From Pascua guehoae (lineage: Eukaryota; Basidiomycota; Tremellomycetes; Trichosporonales; Trichosporonaceae), in the NCBI GenBank assembly GCA_001600415.1, contig BCJX01000006.1, positions 769,971-833,970 on the forward strand: 64,000 bases of DNA, written 5' to 3'. Numbering within the stretch: the stretch's first letter is position 1; each line of letters starts with the position of its first letter. The translations under genes and the position numbers were made by a program. The notes below the pieces were generated by a model. It was not told where the DNA came from and ran no database searches. It saw only the letters and a list, made by a program, of their open reading frames with translations. Positions 20,375 through 31,857 of the stretch are shown one piece after another.

Positions 20375-21940
20375 GGTGACCGCGGCGTCGCCGAGAACAA
20401 TGGAGGGACCAGAAGTGTGTCGAGTGCGTCGAGTGCGTCGAGTGCGTCGAGTGCGTCGAGTGCGTCGAGTGCCTCGATTGCGTCGAGTGCGTCAACTGAC
20501 AAACGTGAGTGTGTCGATGAGAGTATCGTGAGAGCACAGTGTCGAGAGAGGGTGAAAGAATCAAAGGCGCACAGTGCATAGGCAGCGACCCAGCAATCCA
20601 GTGATCCGTGCCCATGAATTGTTTCACAATGCTAATCGGTCTTGGCACTAGGCACAGGCCAGCAGGCAAACAGACAACAGAGGCCAGCTGCCAGCTCAGT
20701 ACATTGCATGCAGTCTACTTCAAGGCAGCACAGTGCATATAAGAGGGGGTGCGTGAGGTGCAGCTCAGGGGTGATGCCAATAATGGAGACAGTAAGTGCG
20801 CCATGCCGCCAAACCACAGTTGCGACAACGAGCCAGAAATCAGACATGTTGGTCAGAACCGCATGCCGCCCCGCCGCCGCCACCACCACCAACCGCCCAG
20901 CGCCAAGCTGACTGGCACTGTACTTTGTGGACATGGCGGCAATGACTTGGTATGACTGGTAAGGCTGCCGCTCTGTCCCCTTGAAGTTTTCCAACTGTGG
21001 CCGACTTTGAGCACCCAGTCCCCACTCACCTTGCTCCCGGGGCCCTGGCCGAGCGCCATCCATGAGCTCGGCGTTGACGGTCGACGGTCGACTGCCTCGA
21101 ACCAACCTGTGCCATGCTCGTCTTGCATGCACTTTATCCTGCCATTGTTGGGGCCGGTAGGGTAATTGTGCTCTCAACATGTGTTCGCACCTCGTTGTAC
21201 GTTGTGGTACCGGTATATCTATATATCTATTGGCTCCTATCGGCCACTGCCCCCAAGCGTCTCGGCATGAACATGGCCGGGCGTTGCGGGTGTGGGTGCG
21301 GGGCGCCTGGGGGCCCATGCACATCAGGACGCCCCTTGTTGGCATTTTCTCCAGCTCGAGCGTGTCTGCGCAGTGGCTTGCTTGCAGTTTGGAGGCGACA
21401 CACGCGCACGGATCCAAGCCCCAGGGCCTAGGGGTTACTTTATTGCCACCATGCCGATCCAACACTTTGACAATGGCGAGCATCACCCCCGCCGCGCCGT
21501 GTGCGGCAGTGGCACTCTGGTCTCATTCACCTCATCTGTCCCAAAACCCAAGAGCAGAGGCTGTGCCTGCACTCTGTGTGCTGATGGGTTGATGGTATGA
21601 AATCATGCCACCACACAAGAATGGGTACTGTGTGTGTTGGGAAAGGGGCGAGAGGGCAACCTGTTGCTCACATGATGGGCACGTCGGGGCGGGATGCCAG
21701 AACGGAATGCGGCGAGCGTGCAATGGCAGCACACTCATCCGTTATCCGTGGTCTGGTGTCATTCCACTTTGCGAGTGGCAGCCACGCTTTCAGTCGACTT
21801 ACCTCTGGGACCACGCTCGTGTTTTCTACTTGTCCTCACCCACTCCTTCCTCAAGCTCTTTTCCACGCCTACCGTACCTCTTCGCTACCAACCTTATCCA
21901 CGCCAACTCCACTCCTGACCGAACCAACTTAGTCATCACA
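20375..21940. other. Divergent intergenic region, 1.6 kb
   Basis: The 9-bp repeat array (20417-20496) sits next to the membrane-protein gene. A 284-codon minus-strand frame (20632-21486) lacks any protein-like pattern. The segment before 21941 is CT-rich, as expected for a leader. Confidence 0.5.
20417..20496. repeat. 9-bp tandem repeat CGAGTGCGT
   Basis: Six perfect units followed by diverged ones (CCTCGATTG) lie 43-122 bp upstream of the membrane-protein ATG. On the minus strand the unit reads ACGCACTCG. Confidence 0.9.
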
Positions 21941-22359
21941 ATGGCCAAAGTCCCGTGGAACGACAACCACACTGTGAGCACTGAACCGCCACCCCGCACC
22001 GCTAACAACAGGCAATCATGCACCGCCACGCCATTGCGGCCCTCTTTTCCGGCCGCCGCGCCTTTTACGCGCTGGACGGCATCAAGGGCGAGGTCGACGA
22101 GCACGGCAATGACCGCACGGCACGCAAGTATGGCCAGATGATCAACGAGATTGCCGCGCTCCTCAAAGTCCCCAAGAGCGAGGTCGAGGCGCTCAAGGCC
22201 GACTATTCGCGGACTGGTGGCGGGGGCGGCAAGAGGAAGAACAAGGACAGCGGCGCGAGTGACCAGGGCGGCGAGGGGATGTCGCCGCCCACGAAGAAGC
22301 GTGCGCGTACTGTCAAGGTCGAGGCTGAGGATGTTGTGGAGGTTTCGGACTCGGAGTAG
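21941..22359 (+). CDS. Small nuclear-type protein of the short-exon-1 family, member 1
   Basis: Exons 21941-21973 (11 codons, ends WNDNHT) and 22012-22359 give 126 aa. The phase-0 intron directly precedes a helical module (AIMHRHAIAALFSGRR, then FYALDGI and MINEIAALLKVPKSEVEAL), followed by a Gly/Lys tail with a basic cluster (KRKNKD; KKRARTVK) and an acidic end. The arrangement is that of the genes starting at 23422, 46496, 48096, 50031, 51756 and 54216. No family name was recognised. The basic clusters suggest nuclear location; the Trp and helices are compatible with a degenerate SANT/homeodomain-like fold (inference). It is convergent with member 2. Confidence 0.75.
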
Positions 22360-23028
22360 ACAGTGGCCCATGGCTCTTGTAGATAGATATGCATGAAGTA
22401 AGTCCTTTGCCATGTTCTCGCCAGGTGACTGCCTGCATTGTGCAATATACAGTAGTAGTTCCCAGCAACCATCAGGTGGCTAGGTTGCGCTCTCCACCAC
22501 CGTCTGCCCGGCTTTCATGTCATATTCTGGCTCCCACAAGCAGAGCTCTATCGTGCTCTTCTGCCCCGAAGGGAAATGCAGCGCCATGTCCCATGATCCA
22601 CTGCCATTTTTGCCCCACCCACAGACAGAGATTCTCTGTTCTCAATCAGTCTTAGTGGGTGGTCATGAGACAGACCACACTGGTGGAGCCAGAGTACTGC
22701 CAACAGCACGAGGGCGGTGGTATGCGCCTGGAATTTTGGGGCATGAGAATGTCTGGCACTATGTCTGTTATTCCCGTCAACAGACGAAAGGTATGGTGTG
22801 CAAAGGACATGCGCCGCACGATACTAGGTCGAGGTACAGAGTGGATCCCACATTGAAACCAATATGTTGGAGAGTGGGGAGTCCTCTCGGGAAGGTGCTG
22901 GGTAGAGAGAGTCTTCCACTGACCCCGGCCAAGCGTCACCACAGTACTGCATATTGAGCAGCGATCGTGTCATTGGGCTGCTAACAACATCTCCACAAAT
23001 ACGGCAATATGTACAGCACGCGGCCAGT
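22360..23028. other. Convergent intergenic region between two paralogues
   Basis: Shared 3' flank of members 1 and 2; no ORF or repeat of note is seen. Confidence 0.5.
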
Positions 23029-23422
23029 CTACACGCCCTCCTCAGCCTCTTCCTCCACGTCGTCTCCAACATCCTTCGGCTCGTCCTTGACCTTGCGGCG
23101 CTTCTTCATCGAGGGTCCCGCACCGCCATTGTTGCTACCGCCCTTGCGCTTGGAGGCCGTGGCCGCGGCAGTCTCGTCCTTGACAAAGTTCTCAGCACCG
23201 GGGTAGCCCTTGGCGACCTTTTCGAGCATCTTCTTGAGCGCCTTGTTGATCGAGTCCCCGCCGTTGCCGTTCGCGTCGGCCATGGCCGGGTGCTGGTAGA
23301 GCTGCGGGCGAGTCGCGAGAGCCACGGAGATGATGTGCCGGAGGATCGTGAGCTGCTTTGTCAGTGATTTGGGCATGGTGCTGGGCGTGGCTTACCTCGT
23401 GCTCGTTGGTGATGGTGGGCAT
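23029..23422 (-). CDS. Small nuclear-type protein of the short-exon-1 family, member 2
   Basis: Exons 23422-23396 (9 codons, MPTITNEHE) and 23352-23029 give 116 aa. After the phase-0 intron the module reads LTILRHIISVALATRPQLY, a P-containing loop, DSINKALKKMLEKVAKGYP, then a basic cluster (KKRRKVKDEPK) and an acidic C-terminus. The INxxLxxMLxxV helix and the Tyr before the loop are shared with members 3 and 4; exon 1 has lost the Trp. Function unknown; a KKRRK-type NLS is plain. Its promoter starts with a (GGTGAA)8 array. Confidence 0.75.
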
Positions 23423-23851
23423 TGCGTATGGGAGGAGGGTGGGTGGTTGAAGACGACGGTGAAGGTGAAGGTGAAGGTGAAGGTGAAGGTGAAGGTGAAG
23501 GTGAAGAAAATCGCTGAAACTGTCGTGAAGAGGAAGAGGTCTCTACGGACAGGTATACTTACAGGGTACACTTGCAGACCTTTGGGGCGCCCGGCTACCG
23601 TCCGAGGCACCGTCACTTGCACACAGGTTGATTCAGAACCTAGCATGCTGTCATCAGATTCTCGGTCATGCGTTTTGCTAACCACATACCACTCTCCAGC
23701 TAGTCTGACACTGGTGGGAGTCAGTCAATAACCGTGAAGCTTGAGGACAGGTCACTGTTGCGCATTATGGCCCAGCGCACCGCCTACCCCACGCAACAGA
23801 AGGATACATGCTCATCTCTTTGATAAAGGGGAGCGACAACATGCACAAAAG
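23423..23851. other. Intergenic region upstream of family member 2
   Basis: It contains (GGTGAA)8 at 23458-23505, then unremarkable sequence up to the stop of the lipocalin-like gene. Confidence 0.5.
23458..23505. repeat. (GGTGAA)8 hexamer array
   Basis: Eight perfect tandem copies begin 36 bp upstream of the member 2 ATG, in its leader or promoter. Confidence 0.95.
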
Positions 23852-24761
23852 CTATACAGACACAGGAATGGTGATGGAATGCTCGAGGCCGTCACGATCA
23901 TGTCCCGTTCTGTGTGCAGTCAGCCCTGCCGCCAAAAGAAAACGCACGACGAGCACTCGGAACCCCTGTTTGGCCATGGTCCCCGTCGGCCCCTCGATCG
24001 ACTCGAGGATGGGCACAATCGTTGCGATCACGTGGTGGCGGTCCTCTTCGCTCACTTCGCCGCCGCTCGCCGAACGAATACACAGCTCGAGACCTCTCTG
24101 GCTGAAGAGCGTCTTGGAAAAGGCTTTCGGATTGTCAGCATGCCGCGTACGATACCAATGGGATTCCAGGACTCACAGCACACACACCACTCGACGCCCC
24201 TCTCGACGCCGGAGGAAAGGACACCCCAGATCGAGGTCAGGACACACGAAGCCTTGTCGCCCCTCCACTTGAAAATCCCCCCGCTGGTGCCCTTGCGTAC
24301 CCGCTCCGTGCCGCGGATAACCTTGATGCGGCCATTCGCGGCCCGGTAGACCAGGTCCGACGAGAAGGTCGACGGGTGGCGCCCATGCTTTTGAGCATAC
24401 GTGACAGTCACATCTGGAAGTTAGTCTCCGTCTGTGCTTGAGGGGAACACAAACCGCTCTTGTCCTGTGTTTGATTAGCAACAGTGCCAAGGGGGTGTGG
24501 TTGGTGGCGGCGGGTGCTTTTGCGACTGTGGTGACTCACCATCCACATGGGCAGGGTGCTCCATACCACGGCCCATGTGCCCATGAACCAGTCAATGTCG
24601 AAATGTGGGCGCGGCTCGGGAGACGGTTCTAGCTCAAACTCAAGACTTGATAGCGGTGGCGGCGAGGATGGGGGTGCGCTAACAAAGTAATAGTGTGCAT
24701 TCACTGGTTCGGTGATGCCGTTCTTGTCATATTGCGATGTGGGCGAAGAATAGGTCGACAT
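23852..24761 (-). CDS. Lipocalin-like domain protein
   Basis: Exons 24761-24540, 24464-24455, 24413-24177 and 24123-23852 give 246 aa. The segment FDIDWFMGTWAVVWSTLPMW is the lipocalin-type first strand (G-x-W) found in fungal lipocalin-like proteins, followed by DVTVTYA, LVYRAANGRIKVIRGTE and a Trp-rich strand region ending GVEWCVCSFSKTLFSQRGLE. A 10-nt microexon (DKS plus one base) is needed to keep the frame between LPMWM and DVTVTY, and it restores the usual spacing. The N-terminal about 50 residues are Ser/Pro-rich and acidic without a signal peptide. The ligand is unknown. Confidence 0.75.
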
Positions 24762-25311
24762 TGTGGATGGAAACGTGCCAGTGAGAGGGTGAGAAAAATG
24801 AGAATATGCAGAGTGGGGATCACTGGAACGACGAGGGTCGCCGCTGTTCCATCCGGGGTGCTCCTTATTTCGAAGGTTGGGGCCTCGAGGAGGATACATC
24901 AGCCCCAAGCGTCGTCGTCGTGTACGTTGTCATAACGGAAAAACGGCGGGTGAGTCGCCCGTTGGTGGTGGCTGTTACATTGGTTTTGTTTTCACTTAAT
25001 CAACTGCCCCCAACATAACTTCTGCAATCCACTCTTCTCGATGTGCATGCTTTCGCCTCTGTCACTCGAGCATGGAACTCGGGTTGCAGCGAGGCTGGCG
25101 ACGGAAAACAGAGTAGCAGAGTAGTTGTTCGCAAGTGCCACTTGGGTGGCAATGGCGGACATTGAGGGATCTCCGCGCGCAATGACGTTGTGGGTGACTG
25201 GACTTTGCAATCGTGCAGACGCGTCTTTCACTGCCCCTCGTTGATCTCTCTCGCAAAACAACAACCTACGCATTCCAGCACTTCCAATCTCAACAGTAGT
25301 ACCACAGCACC
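24762..25311. promoter_or_regulatory. Divergent promoter region lipocalin-like / RAD2
   Basis: 550 bp with both leaders; a CAACAGTAGTACCACAGCACC context precedes the RAD2 ATG. No TATA box or repeat was found. Confidence 0.5.
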
Positions 25312-28300
25312 ATGGGTGTCAAGGGCCTATGGTCGCTGCTCAACCCCGTCGCCCGGCCCGTCCAAATCGAGAGTCTTGAGGGCAAGCGGCTCGCCATCGA
25401 CTCGTCCATTTGGCTCTACCAGGTAAGGCTGAGGTGGAGCTGATGCGATCCAAGTAGTTCCATGACCCTCTGACGACAGTTCCAATCGACCATGCGCGAC
25501 AAGGACGGGAGGGTACTCGTCAACGCCCATGTACTAGGTACAGTATCTCGAGATCTATCTGCCGACCTGGACCGGATCTGACGTCAAGGCTTCCTCCGAC
25601 GAATCAACAAGCTGCTGTTCAATGGAATCAAGCCAGTGTTCGTCTTCGATGGCGGGGCACCAGCACTCAAGCGAAGTACTATTGTGCGTTGGCACTGTAG
25701 CATTTGCAGAAGCTCTGACGTTGCAGGCCGAGCGAAAGCGACGCAAAGCTGGGGCGGCGCAGAACCATGCCAAGATGGCGGAGAAGCTGCTCGCGGCACA
25801 GATGCGCCGCGAAGCTGTCCGCGTAACGCAGGAGTGGGTTTGTAAGCGCATACTTCAGCTAACCCTACAGGGCCGAGGCTGCACGCGCTGCTCGCCTTGC
25901 ACAGAGTGCCTATGTGGAGGAGGAAGGCGAGCGCATACCGGAGAACGCAGTGTATTTGGACCAGCTAGAAGGAAGGGCCGGACCCTCCACCGTGCAGCGA
26001 GCGCCAGTGCCCGAGGAAGAAACACCAGAACAGCGTCGAAAGAGGTTGAGAAAGAAGGACCGCTACGAGCTCCCCGAAGCGGCCATGCCGACAGTCTCCA
26101 CCGATGACAGGCCTGACGCGCGCCTGGCGACGGCCGAGGAGCTGCAACAGTTTATCGACGAGGTGAACCCTGAGGATATCGACATTGAATCGCCCGAGTT
26201 CCGTGCCCTGCCCACCGAAGCGCAGTACGAGATCATTGGTGACCTACGTATCCGGTCCCGACAGCAGAGCCACAAGCGCCTGGTGGAGATGCTACGTGCG
26301 GCGCCGACGGCCCTCGACTTTTCCAAGGCCCAGATCAAGCACCTCTCTCAACGCAACGCTCTCACCCAGCAGCTGCTGACCGTTACGGACATGGTGAGCA
26401 AGGCACACTTAACGATTCCTATTCGTGTCGCCGCAGAACGAAACCGAGAATATGTACTCGTCAAGCGCGACGACGGTGGCGGGTGGGCCCTGGGCGTGCG
26501 TGACGGCACAAAGGAAAAACCCATCGAACTCGAGCCGGACACGAAGCCAAAGGTTGACGACGAGTCTGACGACTCGGACTCGGACTCGAGTGTTTTCAGC
26601 GTAGAAGCGTACGTCACTGCCACGGGTCTACCCGTACTGACCACACAGACCCAAGGCGGCAGACGACGACTTGCGCCAGCATCGGAGACAAGAAGTTCTC
26701 GCTGCCATTGCTGCGCGCTATGCCCCCGTCAAGCCATCCAAGCCAGTGGTCGATGAGCCCATCCAAGCCCGCGCACGACGGCCTGATGCCGTGCCTCTCT
26801 TTGACAATCCCGACGACATAGAAGACGTCATCCCGACCGCACATGACGAGGCACTCGCTCTCGCCCTTCAGCAGGAGGAGCTGGGGTCAGACGAGGAAGA
26901 GGCCGACCCCGACTTGGCACGTGCACTGGCGCTGTCACGCCAAGAGAACGCGGCAGAGGTGCCATCCAAGGCTGCACCCGCACCAGTCGTAACAGCCGGG
27001 GGAAGTAGTGACGACGATGAGTTTGAGGAAGTGTCGCTCGTTCCTAGTGGGCGGACAACCCCTGCTCTGATGTCGGGGACAGAGACGCCGGTCGTCGTTC
27101 TCGATAGCGATGACAGCGACATTGAAGTCATTGAGCCGCCACCACAACCTTCAAGGCGAGTGAGCCCACCCAAACCCCATACGACTGAGGCTCTCGTTCA
27201 CGAAAACACTCGCCAAGCTGTACCCAGCGACAGTGAAGATGAGTTTGAAGAGGTTGTATCCGAAGCACCGCCGTCCAAGTCAATCTCCGTCGAGCCCGTG
27301 GTGCACGCTGCGCAGGAGTCATTCGCTACCGCGGCGCCAGCACGTCCGCCACACCACATATCACGGCCGACACCTGCCCCGGCCTTCCAGTCCTTTGCTC
27401 CTCGCCCCCCAGCTCCGCATGAGGCGCGACCCAATGCCCCACCGGCCCCGACGTTCACGACCCGACCACCTCCAGAGCCAGTAGCTACTCCAAGTCAATC
27501 GGCCATACCTGGCGTGGCACCGGGGCGTGAAGAAATCCAACATCGGGCACGCGCACGTTCACCCACTGTATCACCAGAGCTGGACTCAACGGAGAAGGCA
27601 CTGCCAACCCCACCCGGTCGAGCTGCTAGAGCACCGTCACCTTCGCCGGTTAGATCTGTTGCGGCTGGAAAGGCGTCTCTTGAAGCCTCCGCCTACACCG
27701 AGCCGACAATAGAAGACACCCAGCTGGAGTCGACTCAGCATTACGATGACCACGACACAGACGAGGACGAGCCAATCGAGTGGTCGCGCTCGCCGTCGCC
27801 CGTTCGACGAAAGCAGCCCCTAGAAGCCACTTCCACGGCCATGTCCCTTGCGTCCGAGGCTGAAGACGACGAAGACATGGCTCCTGCCGACATGGTCGTC
27901 GAGGAAGACGACTATGCGCGCTTCCTAGCGCAGATCACGAACCGCGACCTGAACGAAGTCCGCGGGGAGATTGACGACGAGATTCGTGTCCTTAGCTCGC
28001 AGACCAAGGCGGCCATGCGTGACTCTGACGAGATCACGCAGGCAATGGTGGTGCAGATCCAAACGCTCCTGCGACACTTTGGCATTCCGTACATTACTGC
28101 CCCCATGGAGGCTGAGGCGCAGTGTGCCAAGCTCGCCGAGCTGGGTCTTGTTGACGGAATTATTACCGACGATTCGGACGTCTTTCTCTTTGGCGGTACA
28201 CAATGCTTCAAGAACATTTTCAACGACGCAAAGTTTGCCGAATGCTTTCTCAGCACCGACCTCGAGCGTGAGCTGAGCCTCACGCGCGAGCGGCTGATCT

Positions 28301-29272
28301 CCCTCGCGTACCTCTTAGGGTCAGACTATACGTTAGGCCTCACGGGTGTTGGCCCCGTGCTTGCACTCGAGCTCCTCGCCAACTTTCCGGGCCCTGACGG
28401 TCTCGATAAGTTCAAGCAGTGGTGGCTGCGTGTGCAGACTGGTGTGGACCTGGACGTCGAAGCGGATACAAAGTGGAAACGCAGCTTTGTGGGTTGATGT
28501 CCATGGTAGCAGGCTAACCCAACAGAAGAAGCGTTTTGCCGGGTCAATCCACCTCACGGCCGACTGGCCCAATCCGCACGTCCGCGAAGCGTACCTGTAT
28601 CCGATTGCAGACGAGTCGGACGAGCCGTTTCACTGGGGCTTTCCGCGCCTCGCGGCCCTCCGAACGTGAGCCGACGACCCCTTTTACCTAAAAAGTACCC
28701 CACTGACGCCCAGATTCCTGCACGAAGAGCTCTCGTGGTCCATCTCCAAAGTCGACGACGAGCTCACGCCCATTGTCCAGCGTGTAGCCAAGCGCGGCCG
28801 CGGCGGCCTCCCCATCCAGGGCACGCTTCTGCCCTTCTTCGACCACGGGGCCGGGATGGGCACGTCGTATGCGCCGCGGCGCCGCACGACGTCCAATATC
28901 AGCAAGCGCCTCATGGCAGTCATCAAGGAGTTTCGCGAGGCTGAGGCACGCGCCCAGGGCCAGCAGCCGGCAGGGTGGGGCGAGATGCTGGCCGGTATCG
29001 ACGAGACGGACCCAAAGGGGCTGGGGAAGCGGAAGAGCGCGACGGGGGCCAGCCGCGCAGTGTCTGGCAGTAACAGTGCGGCTGACGTGACGCGCGATGA
29101 GCAGCAGCGGCCCAAGCGGAGGAGGAAGAAGGCCGCCGATGGCGAAGATGGAGATGACGAGGGGGCCGCCCGGCCCAAGCGGACCCGCGCTGCACGGAAG
29201 AGCGCGACGTCGAGCGCCGCGTCGGTCGCGTCCGACGATGCCCCACCGCGAAGGAGGCGCAAGGCGGCGTAA
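25312..29272 (+). CDS. RAD2: Nucleotide-excision-repair endonuclease Rad2 (XPG/ERCC5)
   Basis: Rad2/XPG is the structure-specific nuclease that cuts 3' of bulky lesions. Exons 25312-25422, 25480-25537, 25589-25683, 25727-25833, 25871-26608, 26649-28488, 28526-28665 and 28714-29272 give 1215 aa. The N nuclease region begins [12 protein letters not shown] with acidic residues Asp30 (LAIDSS) and Asp77 (FDGG). The long spacer is acidic and Pro/Ser-rich. The I region carries [21 protein letters not shown] and [13 protein letters not shown], i.e. all catalytic carboxylates. After the I region, QGTLLPFF is a PCNA-interacting (PIP) motif, followed by a basic C-terminus ([17 protein letters not shown]). 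A GTGAGC...CAG stretch at 26395-26436 looks like an intron but encodes conserved sequence (ERNREYVLV) and is kept as coding. Confidence 0.98.
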
Positions 29273-29688
29273 TACGCACAGGACGCGCAGTAGTTAGAAG
29301 TCTTGTCCGGGTCGGACACTGGTTGTACCCTGTCTTGCATGTAGATTTGCATCGATCCCGTATTTGTATCGGTCCCGAGCGGTTAGCCTCGCCGGCAGTT
29401 CTTGCAGTTGGGCCACAACACTGGGCTCTTGGGGTTCACCGACGGTTATCAAAAACTCCCTCTTCCCAATATCTTTGCAACCTTCCCCACTCATTCCCTA
29501 CACCTTTGCAACACCTTTCCCCTAGCCTAAACCACCAGCCACATCACCAGCCGCACCATCACCGCACCATCACCGCTCCACCAACCGTTGCACCTGGTGC
29601 ACCCCGTTGCACCCCGTGACGCCGCCCACCCCGTGACGCCGCCCGCCCCGGGCGCAGCCTCTAGCCACTGGTGCATGCTTTGCTACGT
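29273..29688. other. Convergent intergenic region with short CACCCCGTGACGCCGCC repeats
   Basis: A C-rich direct repeat (CACCCCGTGACGCCGCC twice) occurs near 29610-29650; otherwise nothing is seen between RAD2 and NDUFB8. Confidence 0.5.
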
Positions 29689-31500
29689 TTACTCGTCCAC
29701 GTCGGCCTCCTCGACACGCGCCTGTCCGTGTCCGCCCAGCTCCTTTTCCAGCCCGTTGTAAGGGTACTCGCGGCGCGCGACCGGGAGCTCGGGCGCGAGG
29801 TGGCCCAGGAAGTATGTAAAGCCCGCAATGGTGAAGCCGGCGAGGATGAGCTGTGTGTGAGCGCGCGTCGCCAGCGGAGCGAGCGTGGGTGCGAGCGAGT
29901 GTGCGCGTGGGTGGGTGTGGGCGAGCGCGAGCGTGAGGGCGAGCGAGTGGGCGTGGGTGTGGGTGAGAGAGAGTGGGGAGTGGGGAGAGTGGAGTGGGGG
30001 CGCGTGGTCATGTTCCTCCTGCCTACAGGCCAAGTGGACTACACCCACCCAACGCAGCACCACGCGCAGCGTGGCTTACGTACCTGGAGAAGGGCCGAGC
30101 CGCCGCTGATCTTGTGCACGTCGGGACCCCACATGCCGAGCCGGTCCTCCTCCTCGTGGAACTGTTGTTAGCCGTGGTCGAGCGTACGGATGCAGAGTCA
30201 AATGTCACGGGTGTGCGCTGCTTGGAGGCAAACGCCAGCGAAGGTGGGGTTTGTGGGTTACTGTCGCCCAGATTCTAGGATTCGAGGCAGAGGCACAACG
30301 TATGCGGCAGTATCCTGGTGTGTAATGCAGAACTGAAGGCCAGAGTAGAGGCGTAGAGGCCAAGGAGAGCAGAGGCCAGTGAAGGGCCAAGAGGCGGTGG
30401 AGTGCAAGGCCAAGAGGCGGTGGAGGCTCCAGGTAGAGTCCAGGCCAAGTAGAGTCCAACATTGAAATCGGCGCCGAATACAGCGTTGGACCCAGTGCCG
30501 AACCCGTGCAGAACCAAGCATAGAACCCAGTGCAGCCCCACGCAGTCCGACGCAATAATCACCACCAGCGCCAGGATCAGAACCACATCGTAGGCCCCAA
30601 TGAGAACCAAGGAACCCAAGGAGAACGCAACGTGAACCCAACATGAACCAACATTGGGTCCAACTGCGAGCTCAACCGAGAGCTCAACCGAGAACCCAAC
30701 ACAAAGCCCAGCCGAGAACCCAACACTAAGTTCAACAGAGAATCCAGAGGACCCAACGAGAACCAACGAGAACTCGCAGACGCCATCGTGAACCCAACGC
30801 CGAACCCAACAATCGACCAAATCCACCGCCGAGCCCAACCCAACCCAACGCCAACTTGAAATCACAGACCAAGCCAAACGGCACGCACCACCTCCTCAAA
30901 GTTCTTGCGCTCCTGCTGGTCCCACCAGCCAAACGGTTCCCTGGTCTGCAGCGAGACCTCGGGGAGCTGGGGGTAGCCGTGGACTGTGTGTTAGCAATGC
31001 CGAGCAGTGTCCATTGGGTCGGCGGGTAGGTGGGGCGGGGAGATGTCCCAGTGCGGCCGAGGATGGCGGATACGGCGTCGCGGGGAATGGGGGCGATGGA
31101 GAGGGGACGGAGGCCAGCGTAAGTCTGGCCAGTGACGCAGACGGGCAGACGGCAGGGGGACCGCCGGTCGATCTGCCCAGAGCGAGATAGCAACAACATG
31201 GTGCCAGTCGGCCCCGACCTCACCCCTCTCCATCTCCCTCTATACCACCGCCATCTCCACCATCCCCACCGCCATCCACCTCACTCCCCCCCCCCCCCCC
31301 CCTCGATACCCACGCTGGGGGTCCAGCTCGACACCGGGGGGCAGGGGCGGGTTGAGTGCGGCGGGCGAGTGGTGCTCGTGCGCGGGCTCGGGGGGCGCGT
31401 CGTACGGGCTCGGCGTCGTGGATGCCCAGCGGCGCGCGAGGGCGGTGCGGGCCGGGGCGGGTGGTGCGCGTGCGGCGCGGAGGACGGCGGCGCGGAGCAT
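29689..31500 (-). CDS. NDUFB8: Complex I subunit NDUFB8/ASHI homologue
   Basis: An accessory membrane-arm subunit of mitochondrial NADH:ubiquinone oxidoreductase. Exons 31500-31314, 30983-30889, 30161-30084 and 29850-29689 give 173 aa. The first about 30 residues are Arg/Ala-rich (LRAAVLRAARA...RRWAS), a mitochondrial presequence. Conserved pieces are LHGYPQLPEVS, REPFGWWDQQERKNFEE, HEEEDRLGMWGPD and a single TM helix (ILAGFTIAGFTYFLGHLAP), then REYPYNGLEKELGG. Its presence implies a complex I-containing fungus. Intron 2 (727 nt) is filled with GAACCCAAC-like repeats; intron 1 has a C17 run. Confidence 0.9.
30590..30860. repeat. GAACCCAAC-like repeat tract within NDUFB8 intron 2
   Basis: Dozens of diverged AACCCAAC / GAGAACCCAAC / CAACGAGAACC units occupy the intron. 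On the transcribed strand they read GTTGGGTTC, producing meaningless Trp/Val/Gly-rich ORFs. Confidence 0.85.
31286..31302. repeat. Poly-C run, 17 nt, at the start of NDUFB8 intron 1
   Basis: C17 on the plus strand ends 10 nt from the donor at 31313 (minus), so the primary transcript has poly-G next to its 5' splice site. Confidence 0.9.
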
Positions 31501-31857
31501 GGCGGGGCGGGGGTGTGGTTTGTGCGAGCTGCCGTTGGCTAGGTGCGGTTGGGCACTCTGGATCGAGGTCGAGCCGGTGAGCGTAGCGGAGGGGCAGCTG
31601 GCTGCGAGGAGCGACAGGGTGAGGGGAGGGTAGGACGGAGTTGGCGGGGTTTGGACGTGTGGCGCCTGCCACGTGGGAGTTGCAGTGGCGCCAGTGGCGT
31701 GACCCCTGGGTGCGAAGTGCAGGCGGAATCTTTTTTGGTTTTGCCACCGTCTGTCTGGGTCTGGCGTTTCGGGGTCGATTAACCTTTGCATGTTGTTGAC
31801 GACGGAAAGTGCAGACGACGCTCGCATCCTTCTCGATCTCATCATCCCTCATCCACC
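31501..31857. promoter_or_regulatory. Divergent promoter NDUFB8 / BDP1
   Basis: 357 bp between two start codons; the BDP1 side ends in CATCCCTCATCCACC before its ATG. No specific site was recognised. Confidence 0.5.

Noticed and set aside
20417..20496. CRISPR-like array
   Set aside because: Nine-base units in direct contact with no spacers, in a eukaryotic genome; simple tandem repeat.
20632..21486. 284-codon minus-strand ORF
   Set aside because: Arg/Cys/Gln-rich with no pattern, in the promoter region of two divergent genes; typical spurious GC-rich frame.
26395..26436. Possible in-frame intron in RAD2 (GTGAGC...CGCAG)
   Set aside because: It encodes [15 protein letters not shown], which is conserved in XPG proteins, so it is exon.
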